Source: JBFLVU01 sp037444825 (lineage in GTDB: Bacteria > Acidobacteriota > UBA4820 > DSQY01). From it: a DNA stretch of 64,000 nucleotides. The stretch spans positions 1 to 64,000 of the forward strand of contig JBBILR010000009.1 of NCBI GenBank assembly GCA_037444825.1, written 5' to 3'. Of this stretch, positions 10,894 through 18,539 are shown in pieces (within the stretch, counting starts at the first letter, position 1; every line of letters starts with the position of its first letter). Below the pieces are notes generated by a model. The model was not told where the DNA came from. It ran no database searches and saw only the letters and a list, made by a program, of their open reading frames with translations. The position numbers were made by a program, and so were the translations under genes.

Positions 10894-11478
10894 GTGAAGA
10901 GCGTCGCCGTCTTCTGCGGCTCCAGCAAGGGGCGGAACGGTCTTTACTCCGCCGCCGCGGAAGAGCTGGGCCGGCTGCTGGCCCGGCGGGGGACCACGCT
11001 GGTCTACGGCGGGGGGAACGTGGGCCTCATGGGGGTTCTGGCGCGGGCCGCCCTTTCCGAAGGGGGGCGGGTGGTGGGGGTCATCCCGGAGCACCTCATG
11101 GCCTACGAGGTGGCCCTGCCTCAGGCCACGGAGATGCGGGTCGTCGCCTCCATGCACGAGCGGAAGGCGCTCATGGCCGACCTCTCCGAGGCCTTCGTGG
11201 CCTTGCCGGGCGGCTTGGGCACGCTGGAAGAGCTCTTCGAGGTGTGGACCTGGGCCCAACTGGGCCTTCACCGGAAGCCGCTGGGGATCCTCGACGCCGG
11301 CGGCTACTTCGCCCCCCTGGTGGCCTTCCTGGACCACGCGGTCTCCGAGGGCTTCGTCAGGCCCGTCCACCGCGGGCTGGTGGTGGTGGAGAATGCCCCC
11401 CTGCCGCTCCTCGAGGCGCTGGAGCGCTACCGCCCTCCCGAGGGGGCCAGGGACCTGGCGCGCTGGATCGAGCGGTAG
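10894..11478 (+). CDS. LOG family protein (TIGR00730), nucleotide phosphoribohydrolase
   Basis: This 194-residue Rossmann-like protein is of the LOG / lysine-decarboxylase-like family. Members hydrolyse N6-substituted AMP or related nucleotide 5'-monophosphates to release a free base. The hallmark PGGLGTLEE is at residues 105-113. The paired Arg90-Lys91 lies in the preceding helix and VYGGGNVGLMG is in the N-terminal half. The start is GTG with GGAGGG before it. Despite frequent lysine-decarboxylase annotation, the PLP site of decarboxylases is absent. The natural substrate is unknown. Confidence 0.9.
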   Translation: MKSVAVFCGSSKGRNGLYSAAAEELGRLLARRGTTLVYGGGNVGLMGVLARAALSEGGRVVGVIPEHLMAYEVALPQATEMRVVASMHERKALMADLSEAFVALPGGLGTLEELFEVWTWAQLGLHRKPLGILDAGGYFAPLVAFLDHAVSEGFVRPVHRGLVVVENAPLPLLEALERYRPPEGARDLARWIER

Positions 11479-11499
11479 GGAGGGAGGCGGCCGGGGGCC

Positions 11500-11844
11500 T
11501 CAGGGAGCCGGCGAGGGTTCGAACAACCCCTGGAGTTTCCGCTGGTCCGAGGGCCGCACCGATTCGAAGGCCACCCCCACCTCGAAGGGGCCTTCCTTCG
11601 TCGGCCGGCAGTAGGCCACCTTCGCCTCGGCCTCGATGATGGTCTTTTCGGGAAGGATGGAGAGGTGGAGACGCGACCCCGGCGCGTAGGGGGTGCGGCT
11701 CAGGAAGCAGCAACCCCCCAGCCCCACCTCCCGGGTGGTGGAGGCGGCGGGGAAGGCCAGCCGGTCCGATAGCGCCTTGACCACTACCTCGCAGTGGGCG
11801 GGAATTCTCGGGTATCGCCTCCGGTCTTCCGTCGGTTCGGCCAT
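11500..11844 (-). CDS. PilZ-domain protein
   Basis: This is a 114-residue single-domain protein. It starts with RRRYPRIPAHCEV, which fits the RxxxR c-di-GMP-binding arm of PilZ domains. The second motif, normally [D/N]xSxxG, reads EVGLGG here, with Glu for Asp and Gly for Ser, so nucleotide binding may be weak or lost. The beta-barrel strands VVVKAL, RLHLSIL and FEVGVAF follow. Start: ATG at 11844 with GGAGGG upstream; the open frame reaches 11910 but that part is Arg-rich and atypical. It probably acts as a small c-di-GMP effector of unknown target. Confidence 0.78.
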   Translation of the reverse strand: MAEPTEDRRRYPRIPAHCEVVVKALSDRLAFPAASTTREVGLGGCCFLSRTPYAPGSRLHLSILPEKTIIEAEAKVAYCRPTKEGPFEVGVAFESVRPSDQRKLQGLFEPSPAP

Positions 11845-11919
11845 GCACTCCCTCCTCGAACGGCGCCGCCCCCCGCCGCGCGGGCGAAGCTGCCGGCGCC
11901 GGATCCCCATGTGAGTGAA

Positions 11920-11948
11920 ATTCTACCCCCGGTGGTGGAAAGCCTCAA
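11920..11948 (-). promoter_or_regulatory. Promoter of the PilZ gene, inside the 3' end of nfi
   Basis: On the minus strand TTGAGG and TAGAAT are separated by exactly 17 bases. The -10 overlaps the stop region of the endonuclease V gene, giving a leader of about 70 bases before the PilZ ATG. Confidence 0.55.
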
Positions 11949-12615
11949 GAGCCCCCCGCCGGGCTTCGTTGCACAGGCGGTGGGCCGCCCTCAGGGGTTC
12001 AGGGAGACGGTACCTTTCCCCGCAGCGAAGCACCAGGTTCAAGGAGGAGGGAAGGTCCGCCCGGTGGCCGGGGGAGACGAAGACGGGCTTCACCCCCGGC
12101 CGGGTGCGGAGGACGGCCCCCACCGCCTCCCCCTGGAGGAGGAGCGGGCTCCAGTCACCGCGGCGGGGCCCCGGTTCGTCGTAGGTTCCGCACAGGAGGC
12201 TCTTGGCGCAACCCACGGTGGGCAGGCCCAGCACCACGCCCAGGTGGGCCGCCGACCCGAAACGGCGCGGGTGGGCCGTTCCGTGGGCGTCCACCAGGAG
12301 CACGTCGGGGCGCACCCTCAGCCGGGCGAAGGCCCTCTGGAGGACCGGAACCTCCCGAAAGGCCAGCAGGCCCGGGATATAGGGGAAGTCCGCCTCCATC
12401 CGGGCAAAAGCCCCATCCACCACGGCGAGTCCCCCTTCGGCGTCGCAGACCACCACCGCTCCCCAGAAGGTTCCGCCCCACAGGGAGCAGGAGACGTCGG
12501 CGCCGCCCACGTACCGGACCTCGGAGGGGAGGGGCGCCTCCCTTCGCCGAGCGGCGAGGCGGGCCTGCTCCTCCCTCGCCCGCGCGACAAGCGGGGAGGG
12601 TGTCTTCACGGGCAC
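11923..12615 (-). CDS. nfi: Endonuclease V (deoxyinosine 3' endonuclease)
   Basis: This 230-residue DNA repair nuclease nicks next to deoxyinosine. The metal-binding residues fall where expected: Asp40 (VGGADVSC), Glu88 (PYIPGLLAFREVP) and Asp109 (LLVDAHGTAHPRRFG). The lesion-recognition wedge PYIPG is intact at 79-82. The length is normal. The start is GTG at 12615 with GGGAGGGG next to it. It is divergent from the small DUF2892 gene. Confidence 0.95.
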   Translation of the reverse strand: MPVKTPSPLVARAREEQARLAARRREAPLPSEVRYVGGADVSCSLWGGTFWGAVVVCDAEGGLAVVDGAFARMEADFPYIPGLLAFREVPVLQRAFARLRVRPDVLLVDAHGTAHPRRFGSAAHLGVVLGLPTVGCAKSLLCGTYDEPGPRRGDWSPLLLQGEAVGAVLRTRPGVKPVFVSPGHRADLPSSLNLVLRCGERYRLPEPLRAAHRLCNEARRGALEAFHHRG

Positions 12616-12649
12616 CCCCTCCCTCGCGGGGCCTGCCCCGAGGCGGGCC

Positions 12650-12679
12650 TTGCCGGAATGGGGACGGGAGCGCTACTGT
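12650..12679 (+). promoter_or_regulatory. Promoter of the DUF2892 gene
   Basis: TTGCCG and TACTGT are separated by 18 bases, ending 23 bases before the ATG at 12703. Sigma-70-like. Confidence 0.5.
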
Positions 12680-12702
12680 TGAAGCGAGAAAAGGAGGAGG
12701 CC

Positions 12703-12897
12703 ATGTTCACCCCCAACATCCATCCCGTGGAACGGGTCCTTCGCGCCCTGGTGGGAATGGGCGTCCTTTCGCTGGTCTTCTGGGGGCCCAGGACCCTCTG
12801 GGGCCTTTTGGGTCTCGTCCCGCTCCTCACGGCCTTGCTCGGCTGGTGCCCCCCGTACGCCCTCCTGGGAATCAGCACCTGCAAGAAGAAGGGGTAG
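12703..12897 (+). CDS. Small DUF2892 (YgaP-C-like) inner-membrane protein
   Basis: This 64-residue protein consists of a polar head (FTPNIHPVERVLRALVG) and a two-helix hairpin. It ends in LLGWCPPYALLGISTCKKKG. The GWCPxYxxLGISTC ending is the signature of the DUF2892 family, also found as the membrane tail of YgaP rhodaneses. The two Cys residues may take part in sulfur or redox chemistry; the function is not known. The ribosome site AAGGAGGAGG is near perfect and a TTGCCG/TACTGT promoter precedes it. Confidence 0.85.
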   Translation: MFTPNIHPVERVLRALVGMGVLSLVFWGPRTLWGLLGLVPLLTALLGWCPPYALLGISTCKKKG

Positions 12898-12912
12898 CCG
12901 TCCACCGCCCTC

Positions 12913-13893
12913 TCAAAAGCGGATGAGGTACGCCGCGCCCAGCCCGACCTGGGCGGCCATCATCATGGCGTACATCTCCGTCCACGAGGGGTGGTTCTCG
13001 GTGAAAGCGAGCTCCTCCGGGTTCCGGAGGAGCAGGTAGACCGAGTGGGCGCCCCAAAGGACCAGCCCGGCCGCGAGGACTTGGAGCAGGACGGGGTTCC
13101 CGGTGAGGAGGGGCCCCCCTCCGGGGGCCGAAAGCCGGAGGCCCAAGGGAAAGAGCCCCCAGGGAAGGACGAAGGAGGGGGCGATCATCCACGCGGCCCT
13201 TCGGGGGCCGTAGACCACCGGCAGGGTCCGGCAACCGCCCCGGCGGTCCCCCTCCACGTCCGAAAAGTCCTTGGTGGAGGCGGCCCCCAGCAGAAACAAG
13301 AAGAAGACCGCCCCCAAGAACCAAGGTTCGAGGAGGTTCACGGGGGCCAAGAGGGCCCACCCGGCCACCTTCAAGAGCTCGCCCCGGGCGGCGGCGATGG
13401 TGGCGTTGGCCCAGATCCCGAAACGCTTGGTTCTTCCGAAGGCCGGCGCGGAGTAGACGAAGGTGCAGACGAGGCCCCCCAGGTAGATCCAGAAGCAGGC
13501 GTGGGCCGCCGGGGGGGCCAGGGCCCGCTCCCAGAACCCGCCGCCGTGGGGCGGGGGAACCACCCACCAGACGGGGATCAGCGAAAGGGCGTACATTCCG
13601 TAGGCGGCCCGAAGGGCCTGCCGAACGCCCACCGCGCCCGTGCACAGGGGCCTCTGCGGCTTGTTGACGCGGTCGATCTCCAGGTCGTAGACCTGGTTGA
13701 CGATGTTGGAGGCGGCGTTCATGAGGGAGGCGCACAGGGAACCCACGAGGAGCGACCAGAGGACCGTCGGGGTGAAGGCGGGGTAGGGGTTGTGGGCGCT
13801 TCCCCACGCGCAGGCGGCCCCCGAGAGGATCCCCAGCAGGGGCGGCAGGAGGGTGAAGGGGCGCGCCAGCTCGATCCAGGGCTTGACCGTCAC
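12913..13893 (-). CDS. UbiA family prenyltransferase
   Basis: This 326-residue polytopic membrane protein transfers a prenyl group from a prenyl diphosphate to an acceptor. The first Asp-rich motif is Asn66-x3-Asp70-x3-Asp74 (NQVYDLEID) and the second is KDFSDVEGD (208-216) followed by GGCRTLPVVYG. The second motif resembles DGGGP synthase, chlorophyll synthase and homogentisate phytyltransferase more than UbiA itself. The GTG start at 13893 overlaps the upstream gene by four bases (GTGA), which fixes the start and couples the two products. The upstream gene is a prenyl-alcohol/prenyl-phosphate kinase-like fusion, suggesting this enzyme uses the diphosphate it makes. The acceptor is unknown. 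Confidence 0.87.
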   Translation of the reverse strand: MTVKPWIELARPFTLLPPLLGILSGAACAWGSAHNPYPAFTPTVLWSLLVGSLCASLMNAASNIVNQVYDLEIDRVNKPQRPLCTGAVGVRQALRAAYGMYALSLIPVWWVVPPPHGGGFWERALAPPAAHACFWIYLGGLVCTFVYSAPAFGRTKRFGIWANATIAAARGELLKVAGWALLAPVNLLEPWFLGAVFFLFLLGAASTKDFSDVEGDRRGGCRTLPVVYGPRRAAWMIAPSFVLPWGLFPLGLRLSAPGGGPLLTGNPVLLQVLAAGLVLWGAHSVYLLLRNPEELAFTENHPSWTEMYAMMMAAQVGLGAAYLIRF

Positions 13894-15398
13894 GGCGGCC
13901 CCCACGGGAAAGGAGCGCCCAGGAAGAGGCCGGCGAGGGCCCGGGGCGCCTCCACGGAGGCCCCCGCGAAGAGCCCCACCATCACGTGGATCACCACCTT
14001 GGAGAAGAACCGCCGGTTCTCGTTCCACTCGTTGAGAAGCGATTCGAGGAAGAACCAGGCGGCGGAGGCGGCGAAGACCGTCAGAGGCAGAAAGGCCCCC
14101 GCGGTGAGGCCCTCGGCCCAGGCGAGGAACCTCCCCGCCCCGCGGCGGCTATCGGCGCCGAGGAGCAGGCCGAAGGCGAGGGCCACCACCGCTAAAGCGG
14201 CGAGCCCGGCGAGGCTTCCCTTGAGGGAGACGCCCCCCGGGGTCCCCGCGGGGACCTCCCGTCGCCCGAGGAGCGAGAAGGTCCTCCCCCGGGAGGTCTT
14301 CCCGAACTCCGTGGCCACGGTGTCCGCGGCGTATACCGCCAAGGAGGCGGCGAAGGCCGGAGGGGAAAGCCAGGCGTAGAGGGCCGGTGCGAAGCCCTTG
14401 GAGAAGACCGACGAGGCCCCCCTCCGGCCGCCGTCCCCCTCGGCGATCCTCCTGCGCTCCTTGATGGCCCGTCCGTAGAAGGTGCTCCCGTGGGCCAGCA
14501 GGTAGAAGAGAAGGAGAAGGGCGTAGCCTCGGGGGCCCAGGGCCAGCGCGATGGAGAGGCCCGAGGCGAAGCCGAGGAGGAAGCCCGGGCCGTCCACCCA
14601 TCGCAGGCGGAAAGCGAGAAGCGAGAGGAGCCCGTGGAAGGCCAGGAGCGCGGCCAGCCGCGCCGTCCCGCCGCCGGCCGGGCCCCACAGGGTCCGGTGC
14701 ACGAAGGATGCACTTGTCAGAAAAGGAGCCCCGTGGGGGAGGAAGGAGAGGACCGACCAGGCCGCCAGGGGAACGGTGAGGTTGTCGTCGAACTGCCCCG
14801 GCAGCGATTCCACCACCGCGGCGGCGAAGGCGGCCAGCAGGCAAAGGGTCCACGCGAGGGACTCCCCGCCGGGTGGCGAGGCGCGGCCCGCCAGGACGAA
14901 GCGGAGCAGAAAAACCGAGGAAAGGGTCCCCGCGAGGAGAAAGCCCAATGTCCCCGCCCAGGTCTTTCGGGGGTTCCAGGGGAGGGCGGGGCCTTGGAGG
15001 AGCAGCCCGCAGAGGGCGCCGAAGGCATCGCCGAAGGCCAAAATTCCCCAGGCGGCCGCGGCGGCGGCCAGGCCGAAGCGGGCGTGGAGGGCGGCCAGCT
15101 CCGGCCCGCCTTCGGGGAGGCCCGGCGTCTCGGGGTAGGCCGAAAGCCAGCCCAGCAGGATGAGAAGCAGCACCACCGCCGGGTAGCCCACCATCCCCGT
15201 GTAGCCGCGGGCCGTCTCCTCGGGCCGTTCCAGCCTCTTCCGGCCGTAGAGGGGGAAGAGGTAGACGTTGTGGAGGAGGGCGAAGAGGGCGCACAGGGCG
15301 GCCTCGAAGGGGGTCAGCCATCTCAGGCAGAGGGCGAAGAGGCCCATGGCCATGTGGAGCGCCTTCCGAGCCACTTCCCGCCCGAGGGCCGGCTTCAT
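13890..15398 (-). CDS. Fused phytol/dolichol-kinase-like (VTE5/SEC59) and DUF92 (VTE6/TMEM19) membrane protein
   Basis: This 502-residue polytopic protein has two recognisable halves. Residues 1-220 have the SEC59/VTE5 signatures: RKALH at 11-15, GDAFGALCG at 123-131, KTWAGTLG at 145-152, and ESLPGQFDDNLTVP at 197-210. In that family these bind CTP and phosphorylate polyprenols or phytol. Residues 325-500 fit DUF92: SSVFSKGFAPAL, ADTVATEFG (358-366), and GTPGGVSLKGSLAG (385-398). DUF92 includes VTE6, the phytyl-phosphate kinase. Together they could take a prenyl alcohol to the diphosphate in one chain. ATG is preceded by GAGGT. It lies 9 bases after lptD and overlaps the UbiA gene. Catalysis is inferred from family, not shown. 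Confidence 0.8.
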   Translation of the reverse strand: MKPALGREVARKALHMAMGLFALCLRWLTPFEAALCALFALLHNVYLFPLYGRKRLERPEETARGYTGMVGYPAVVLLLILLGWLSAYPETPGLPEGGPELAALHARFGLAAAAAAWGILAFGDAFGALCGLLLQGPALPWNPRKTWAGTLGFLLAGTLSSVFLLRFVLAGRASPPGGESLAWTLCLLAAFAAAVVESLPGQFDDNLTVPLAAWSVLSFLPHGAPFLTSASFVHRTLWGPAGGGTARLAALLAFHGLLSLLAFRLRWVDGPGFLLGFASGLSIALALGPRGYALLLLFYLLAHGSTFYGRAIKERRRIAEGDGGRRGASSVFSKGFAPALYAWLSPPAFAASLAVYAADTVATEFGKTSRGRTFSLLGRREVPAGTPGGVSLKGSLAGLAALAVVALAFGLLLGADSRRGAGRFLAWAEGLTAGAFLPLTVFAASAAWFFLESLLNEWNENRRFFSKVVIHVMVGLFAGASVEAPRALAGLFLGAPFPWGPP

Positions 15399-15407
15399 GG
15401 CCCTACC

Positions 15408-17633
15408 TCAAGGTCCGGCGGGCGGCTCCGAGAGGCCCCCGAAGGAGCCCGTGCCGCCGTACAGGTCCACCACCGTCCCCGCGCCCTTGAGGGAGACGAG
15501 GAAGCGGTAGTTGGTTTCCCGGAAGCTGCCGACGGTCCGCCGGCCCGTCTCCAGGCCCAACGAGTAACAGGAGCCTCGGAACCAGAAGACCAGCCGGAGG
15601 TTCCTCCAGTCGTGGCTCAAGAGGTCCCGCTCGGCCACGGGGTTTACCGTCACGTGGTTGTCGAGGAGGTCCAGGTAGGCCGCCAACCGGAGTTCCTCGG
15701 CGGAGGTACCGGCCGCGTCGGGGGTGAGTCGGTCGGTCTTGAGGTAGGTGAGGCGCACGAAGGCGTCGCTCTCCCGTTCCTTGGGGCGGTAGGCCAGGGA
15801 CAGGGAACGGGAGGCGAGGCGGCGGGCCAGGGTGTTGTACGTGAGGCGAAGGTCCCCGCTCCACCGTTCCTCCGGCCAGAACCGGACGGCGAGCACCGAC
15901 GGGGAGCGGGAACTCCGCCGTTCCCCCAGGACCGAAAGGTCCCGGCCGAAGCTCCAGCTCTGGTAGAGCTCCGCTTCCAGCAAGAGACTCCCCGTCTTGC
16001 CGTACAGGCGGTTTCGGACCCCGTACCGCAACAGGTTCTGGTCCAGCTCCGCCTCGTCCACCTCGTCGTAGCGGGGAATGCGGACGGCGGAGGCGTCTTT
16101 GTTCACGTACGCGTAGCCGGCGAAGGGCTCCACCACGTGCTTGAGGCCGGAGGAAAAGCGCCGGTAGAAGCGGGGGCCGGCGAGGTCCAGGCTGAAGCGG
16201 CCGTAGAGGCGGGTGAGATGGCCGCCCAGGGAGTCTCCGGTGAGGGGGTCCACCTCATCCCCGTACCAGGTGGCCCTCCCCTCCAGCCGGGGGGTGAGGT
16301 CCAGCCAGGGGGCGGGGTGCAGGGGCCATTCGGCGAAGGGGTGGAGATCCAGGCGGCCGTAGTTCTGGCTCTTCTTTTCGAAGAGTCCGCTTCCCGCGGG
16401 GCCCGCCGCCTCCCGGTGGAGGAGGGCGGCGGAGGACTCGAACCCCCCGTAGAGGCCCCGGCCCAGGGGTTGGAGGGCGGACCGGAACTCCAGGAGGGGC
16501 AGGGCCCGCTGGATCAGGTCGCGTCCTTCGGTGAAGTACTGGCGGCGCCGCTCCAGCCGGAGGGTGAAGCCGTAGGGCCCCCAGCGCCGCACGAGGAAGA
16601 GGCGGGAGTCGGTCCGGGAGGTGGTGGCCCGGGCGTAGTCCCGCTGGTACTCCTTGGGGAAGTCGATGTCGGAGAGGAGGTTCACGTCGGCGAGGAAATA
16701 CCATCCTCCCCGGAAGTCCTGGAAGTGCGTCCAGGTGAGGTCCCACCGCTTCCTCCGGTCGCTCTCCTGCCGGATGTAGTATCCGCGCATCCACCCGTAG
16801 GAGCGCGGAGTGAGGGCGTAGCGGAATTCCTGGCCGAAGCCCCACCCCTCCTTCTCGTAGTGGTCGAGGTAGAGGGTGTCGTCCCACCAGTCGGCGCCCG
16901 CCCAGTAGAAGGCGCCGCTCACGGTGAAGCCCTTGAGGGTGGAGTTCCCCACCTCCGGAATCAGCAGGCCCGTGGAGCGCTCGGGCTTGAGGGGCCAGAT
17001 CAGGTAGGGGGTGTAAAGGGCCGGAAGGTCCCTAACCCGGAAGCGGGGGTTTCGGAGGTAGGCGTAGTGGTCCACGTGAAAGCGCCCCCGGCTCATCCGC
17101 ACGCTCCAGGGCGGCGTGGCCGCGGTGCAGGAGGTCAACGCCCCGTCCACCACCTCGTACCAATCGGGGCCGGTCTTCCGGATCTCCCGGCCCACGACGG
17201 TGAAGTCCCCGTTCTTCTGGAGCCCGTAGGCGTCGGTGACCCGCCCCGTCCCCGCCCGGAGGTCGTACTCGCACACCGCCCCGGAGACGGTGAAGTCCCC
17301 GAAGTCCACCGCCACGTTCCCCTCGGCGCGGAGGGTCTCCCGTTCGCTGTCGTAGGTCACCGCGTCGGCGGTCAGGAGCATGTCCCCGTAGGTGAACCGG
17401 ACGTTCCCCTCCGCCAGGTAGACGCCGGGGGAGACGGTGGTGACCCGGTCGAAGGTGACCAGGTACTCGTTGGGGGCGGCCGGGGAGGCGGCGGGGGCCG
17501 GGCCTCGGCCTTTGGCGGCGGGGGAGGCGGCGTGCGACGGGGAAGCCTTGGGGTGCCAGGGGATGGGGGTGGTCTGGGCCGCCGAAGCTTCGGCGAGAAG
17601 CAGGGCGCCCAGCAGGAGAAAGACGCGCCTCAC
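15408..17633 (-). CDS. lptD: LPS-assembly protein LptD
   Basis: This is a 741-residue outer-membrane LPS translocon protein. A signal peptide (RVFLLLGALLLAEASA) and a Pro/Ala-rich linker come first. An OstA/LptA-like periplasmic domain follows (about 55-165), with repeated strands such as VYLAEGNVRFTYGDMLLTADAVTYD. The long beta-barrel (about 200-741) is rich in Tyr, Trp and Arg, with the LptD motif WPLKPERSTGLLIPEVG at its start. The GTG start overlaps the memo gene by four bases. Its presence indicates a diderm envelope with LPS. No lptE or lptA lies next to it. Confidence 0.9.
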   Translation of the reverse strand: MRRVFLLLGALLLAEASAAQTTPIPWHPKASPSHAASPAAKGRGPAPAASPAAPNEYLVTFDRVTTVSPGVYLAEGNVRFTYGDMLLTADAVTYDSERETLRAEGNVAVDFGDFTVSGAVCEYDLRAGTGRVTDAYGLQKNGDFTVVGREIRKTGPDWYEVVDGALTSCTAATPPWSVRMSRGRFHVDHYAYLRNPRFRVRDLPALYTPYLIWPLKPERSTGLLIPEVGNSTLKGFTVSGAFYWAGADWWDDTLYLDHYEKEGWGFGQEFRYALTPRSYGWMRGYYIRQESDRRKRWDLTWTHFQDFRGGWYFLADVNLLSDIDFPKEYQRDYARATTSRTDSRLFLVRRWGPYGFTLRLERRRQYFTEGRDLIQRALPLLEFRSALQPLGRGLYGGFESSAALLHREAAGPAGSGLFEKKSQNYGRLDLHPFAEWPLHPAPWLDLTPRLEGRATWYGDEVDPLTGDSLGGHLTRLYGRFSLDLAGPRFYRRFSSGLKHVVEPFAGYAYVNKDASAVRIPRYDEVDEAELDQNLLRYGVRNRLYGKTGSLLLEAELYQSWSFGRDLSVLGERRSSRSPSVLAVRFWPEERWSGDLRLTYNTLARRLASRSLSLAYRPKERESDAFVRLTYLKTDRLTPDAAGTSAEELRLAAYLDLLDNHVTVNPVAERDLLSHDWRNLRLVFWFRGSCYSLGLETGRRTVGSFRETNYRFLVSLKGAGTVVDLYGGTGSFGGLSEPPAGP

Positions 17634-18466
17634 GCCGGCTCCCGGTGGATGCGAACACCGGCGTAGGAGACCACCTGGTCGTGGTCGCCGGTGACGAGTC
17701 CCGAGTGGGTGTAGTCCACGAGGTCCGCCCGGCCGCCCCCCGTCTCTCGAACGGCGTGGAGGGCCGCCACCGCCGGGGCGAAGCCGCACATGGAGATGTC
17801 GTGGTGGAGGACGGTCCGGTGGAGGCCCTCGGGGTCCAGGGCCAGGAGGGCGTCGAGGGCGAGGCCGTCCTTCCTCCGGTTCACCGCGGCGCTCTCGTAG
17901 TGGTTCATGTCGCTGGAGACCACGAGGGCCGCCTCCCCGCCGAATCGCCTCAGAAATTCGGCGAGGCCGTGGCCCAGCGCGGCGAGGTCCTCCGGGCGGT
18001 GGGTGCCCACGGCCACGGGAACGAAGGAGAAGGACTCCAGGTAGACCTGCAGGAAGGGAAGCTGAACCTCCACCGCGTGCTCCCTCGCGTGGGCCCTTTC
18101 CTCGGCCTCCAGGCCCGGGACGGCGGAAAGGAGGAACCGAGCCCCTTCGGCGTCCACGGGCACCTCCCCCAGCGGGGTGGCCCAGGACCCCGACGGCCAG
18201 CAGGAGAGCGGGGCCCCCATGCCGGTGTGGTTGGGGCAGAGGATCACGAGCCTCCTGGGAAGCTCGGAGGCGGCGTAGGTCTTGCCCGCCGTGGCCCCGC
18301 TGTAGACGTAGCCCGCGTGCGGAACGACGACACAGAGGGCCCGGACGGGGTCCAGCGTCCGCACCAGGAAGCGCTCCACCGCCGTCCGGAGCTGGAGGGG
18401 GTGGGCGGGGTAGAAGAGCCCCGCCACCGCGGGGCGCCGCACGGGACCTTCCTGCTTCGAGGTCAT
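17630..18466 (-). CDS. Memo-like protein (AmmeMemoRadiSam system protein B family)
   Basis: This 278-residue protein of the MEMO family is related to extradiol dioxygenases. Motifs: RRPAVAGLFYPAHP (residues 10-23), VVPHAGYVYSGATAGKTY with His50, CPNHTGMG with His80, AREHAVEVQLPFLQVY and VVSSDMNHYES. In many genomes the B component is encoded with AMMECR1 and a radical-SAM protein. Neither partner is seen here, and the gene instead leads an operon with lptD. The reaction is unknown; family members bind iron or copper through the conserved His residues. Confidence 0.88.
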   Translation of the reverse strand: MTSKQEGPVRRPAVAGLFYPAHPLQLRTAVERFLVRTLDPVRALCVVVPHAGYVYSGATAGKTYAASELPRRLVILCPNHTGMGAPLSCWPSGSWATPLGEVPVDAEGARFLLSAVPGLEAEERAHAREHAVEVQLPFLQVYLESFSFVPVAVGTHRPEDLAALGHGLAEFLRRFGGEAALVVSSDMNHYESAAVNRRKDGLALDALLALDPEGLHRTVLHHDISMCGFAPAVAALHAVRETGGGRADLVDYTHSGLVTGDHDQVVSYAGVRIHREPA

Positions 18467-18502
18467 GGCCGCCCTCCCCCGGGCCCGGGGCCCGCCGGCA
18501 CC

Positions 18503-18531
18503 ACCTTAGCACCGCCGGAGGCGGGGGGCAA
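18503..18531 (-). promoter_or_regulatory. Promoter of the memo-lptD-kinase fusion-UbiA operon
   Basis: On the minus strand TTGCCC and TAAGGT are separated by 17 bases, and the -10 is also TGC-extended. Transcription would start about 30 bases before the ATG. The leader includes the perfect 14-base GC palindrome at 18477-18490. Confidence 0.55.
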
Positions 18532-18539
18532 CGGGAGGG

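Noticed and set aside
11505..11530. Sequence resembling a tRNA T loop (GGTTCGAACAACC)
   Set aside because: It lies in the C-terminal codons of the PilZ protein, and no cloverleaf can be built around it.
12600..12926. Alternative plus-strand frame over the DUF2892 gene
   Set aside because: The real gene is in another frame at 12703-12897, with the family signature and a strong ribosome site.
14490..17666. Open frame of over 1000 codons on the plus strand opposite the kinase fusion and lptD
   Set aside because: Low-complexity Glu/Gly/Val translation spanning several real genes; an effect of high GC and few stops.
17634..18512. Extension of lptD upstream to give a protein over 1000 residues
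   Set aside because: The extra part is the memo gene read in another frame. A signal peptide begins at the GTG at 17633.
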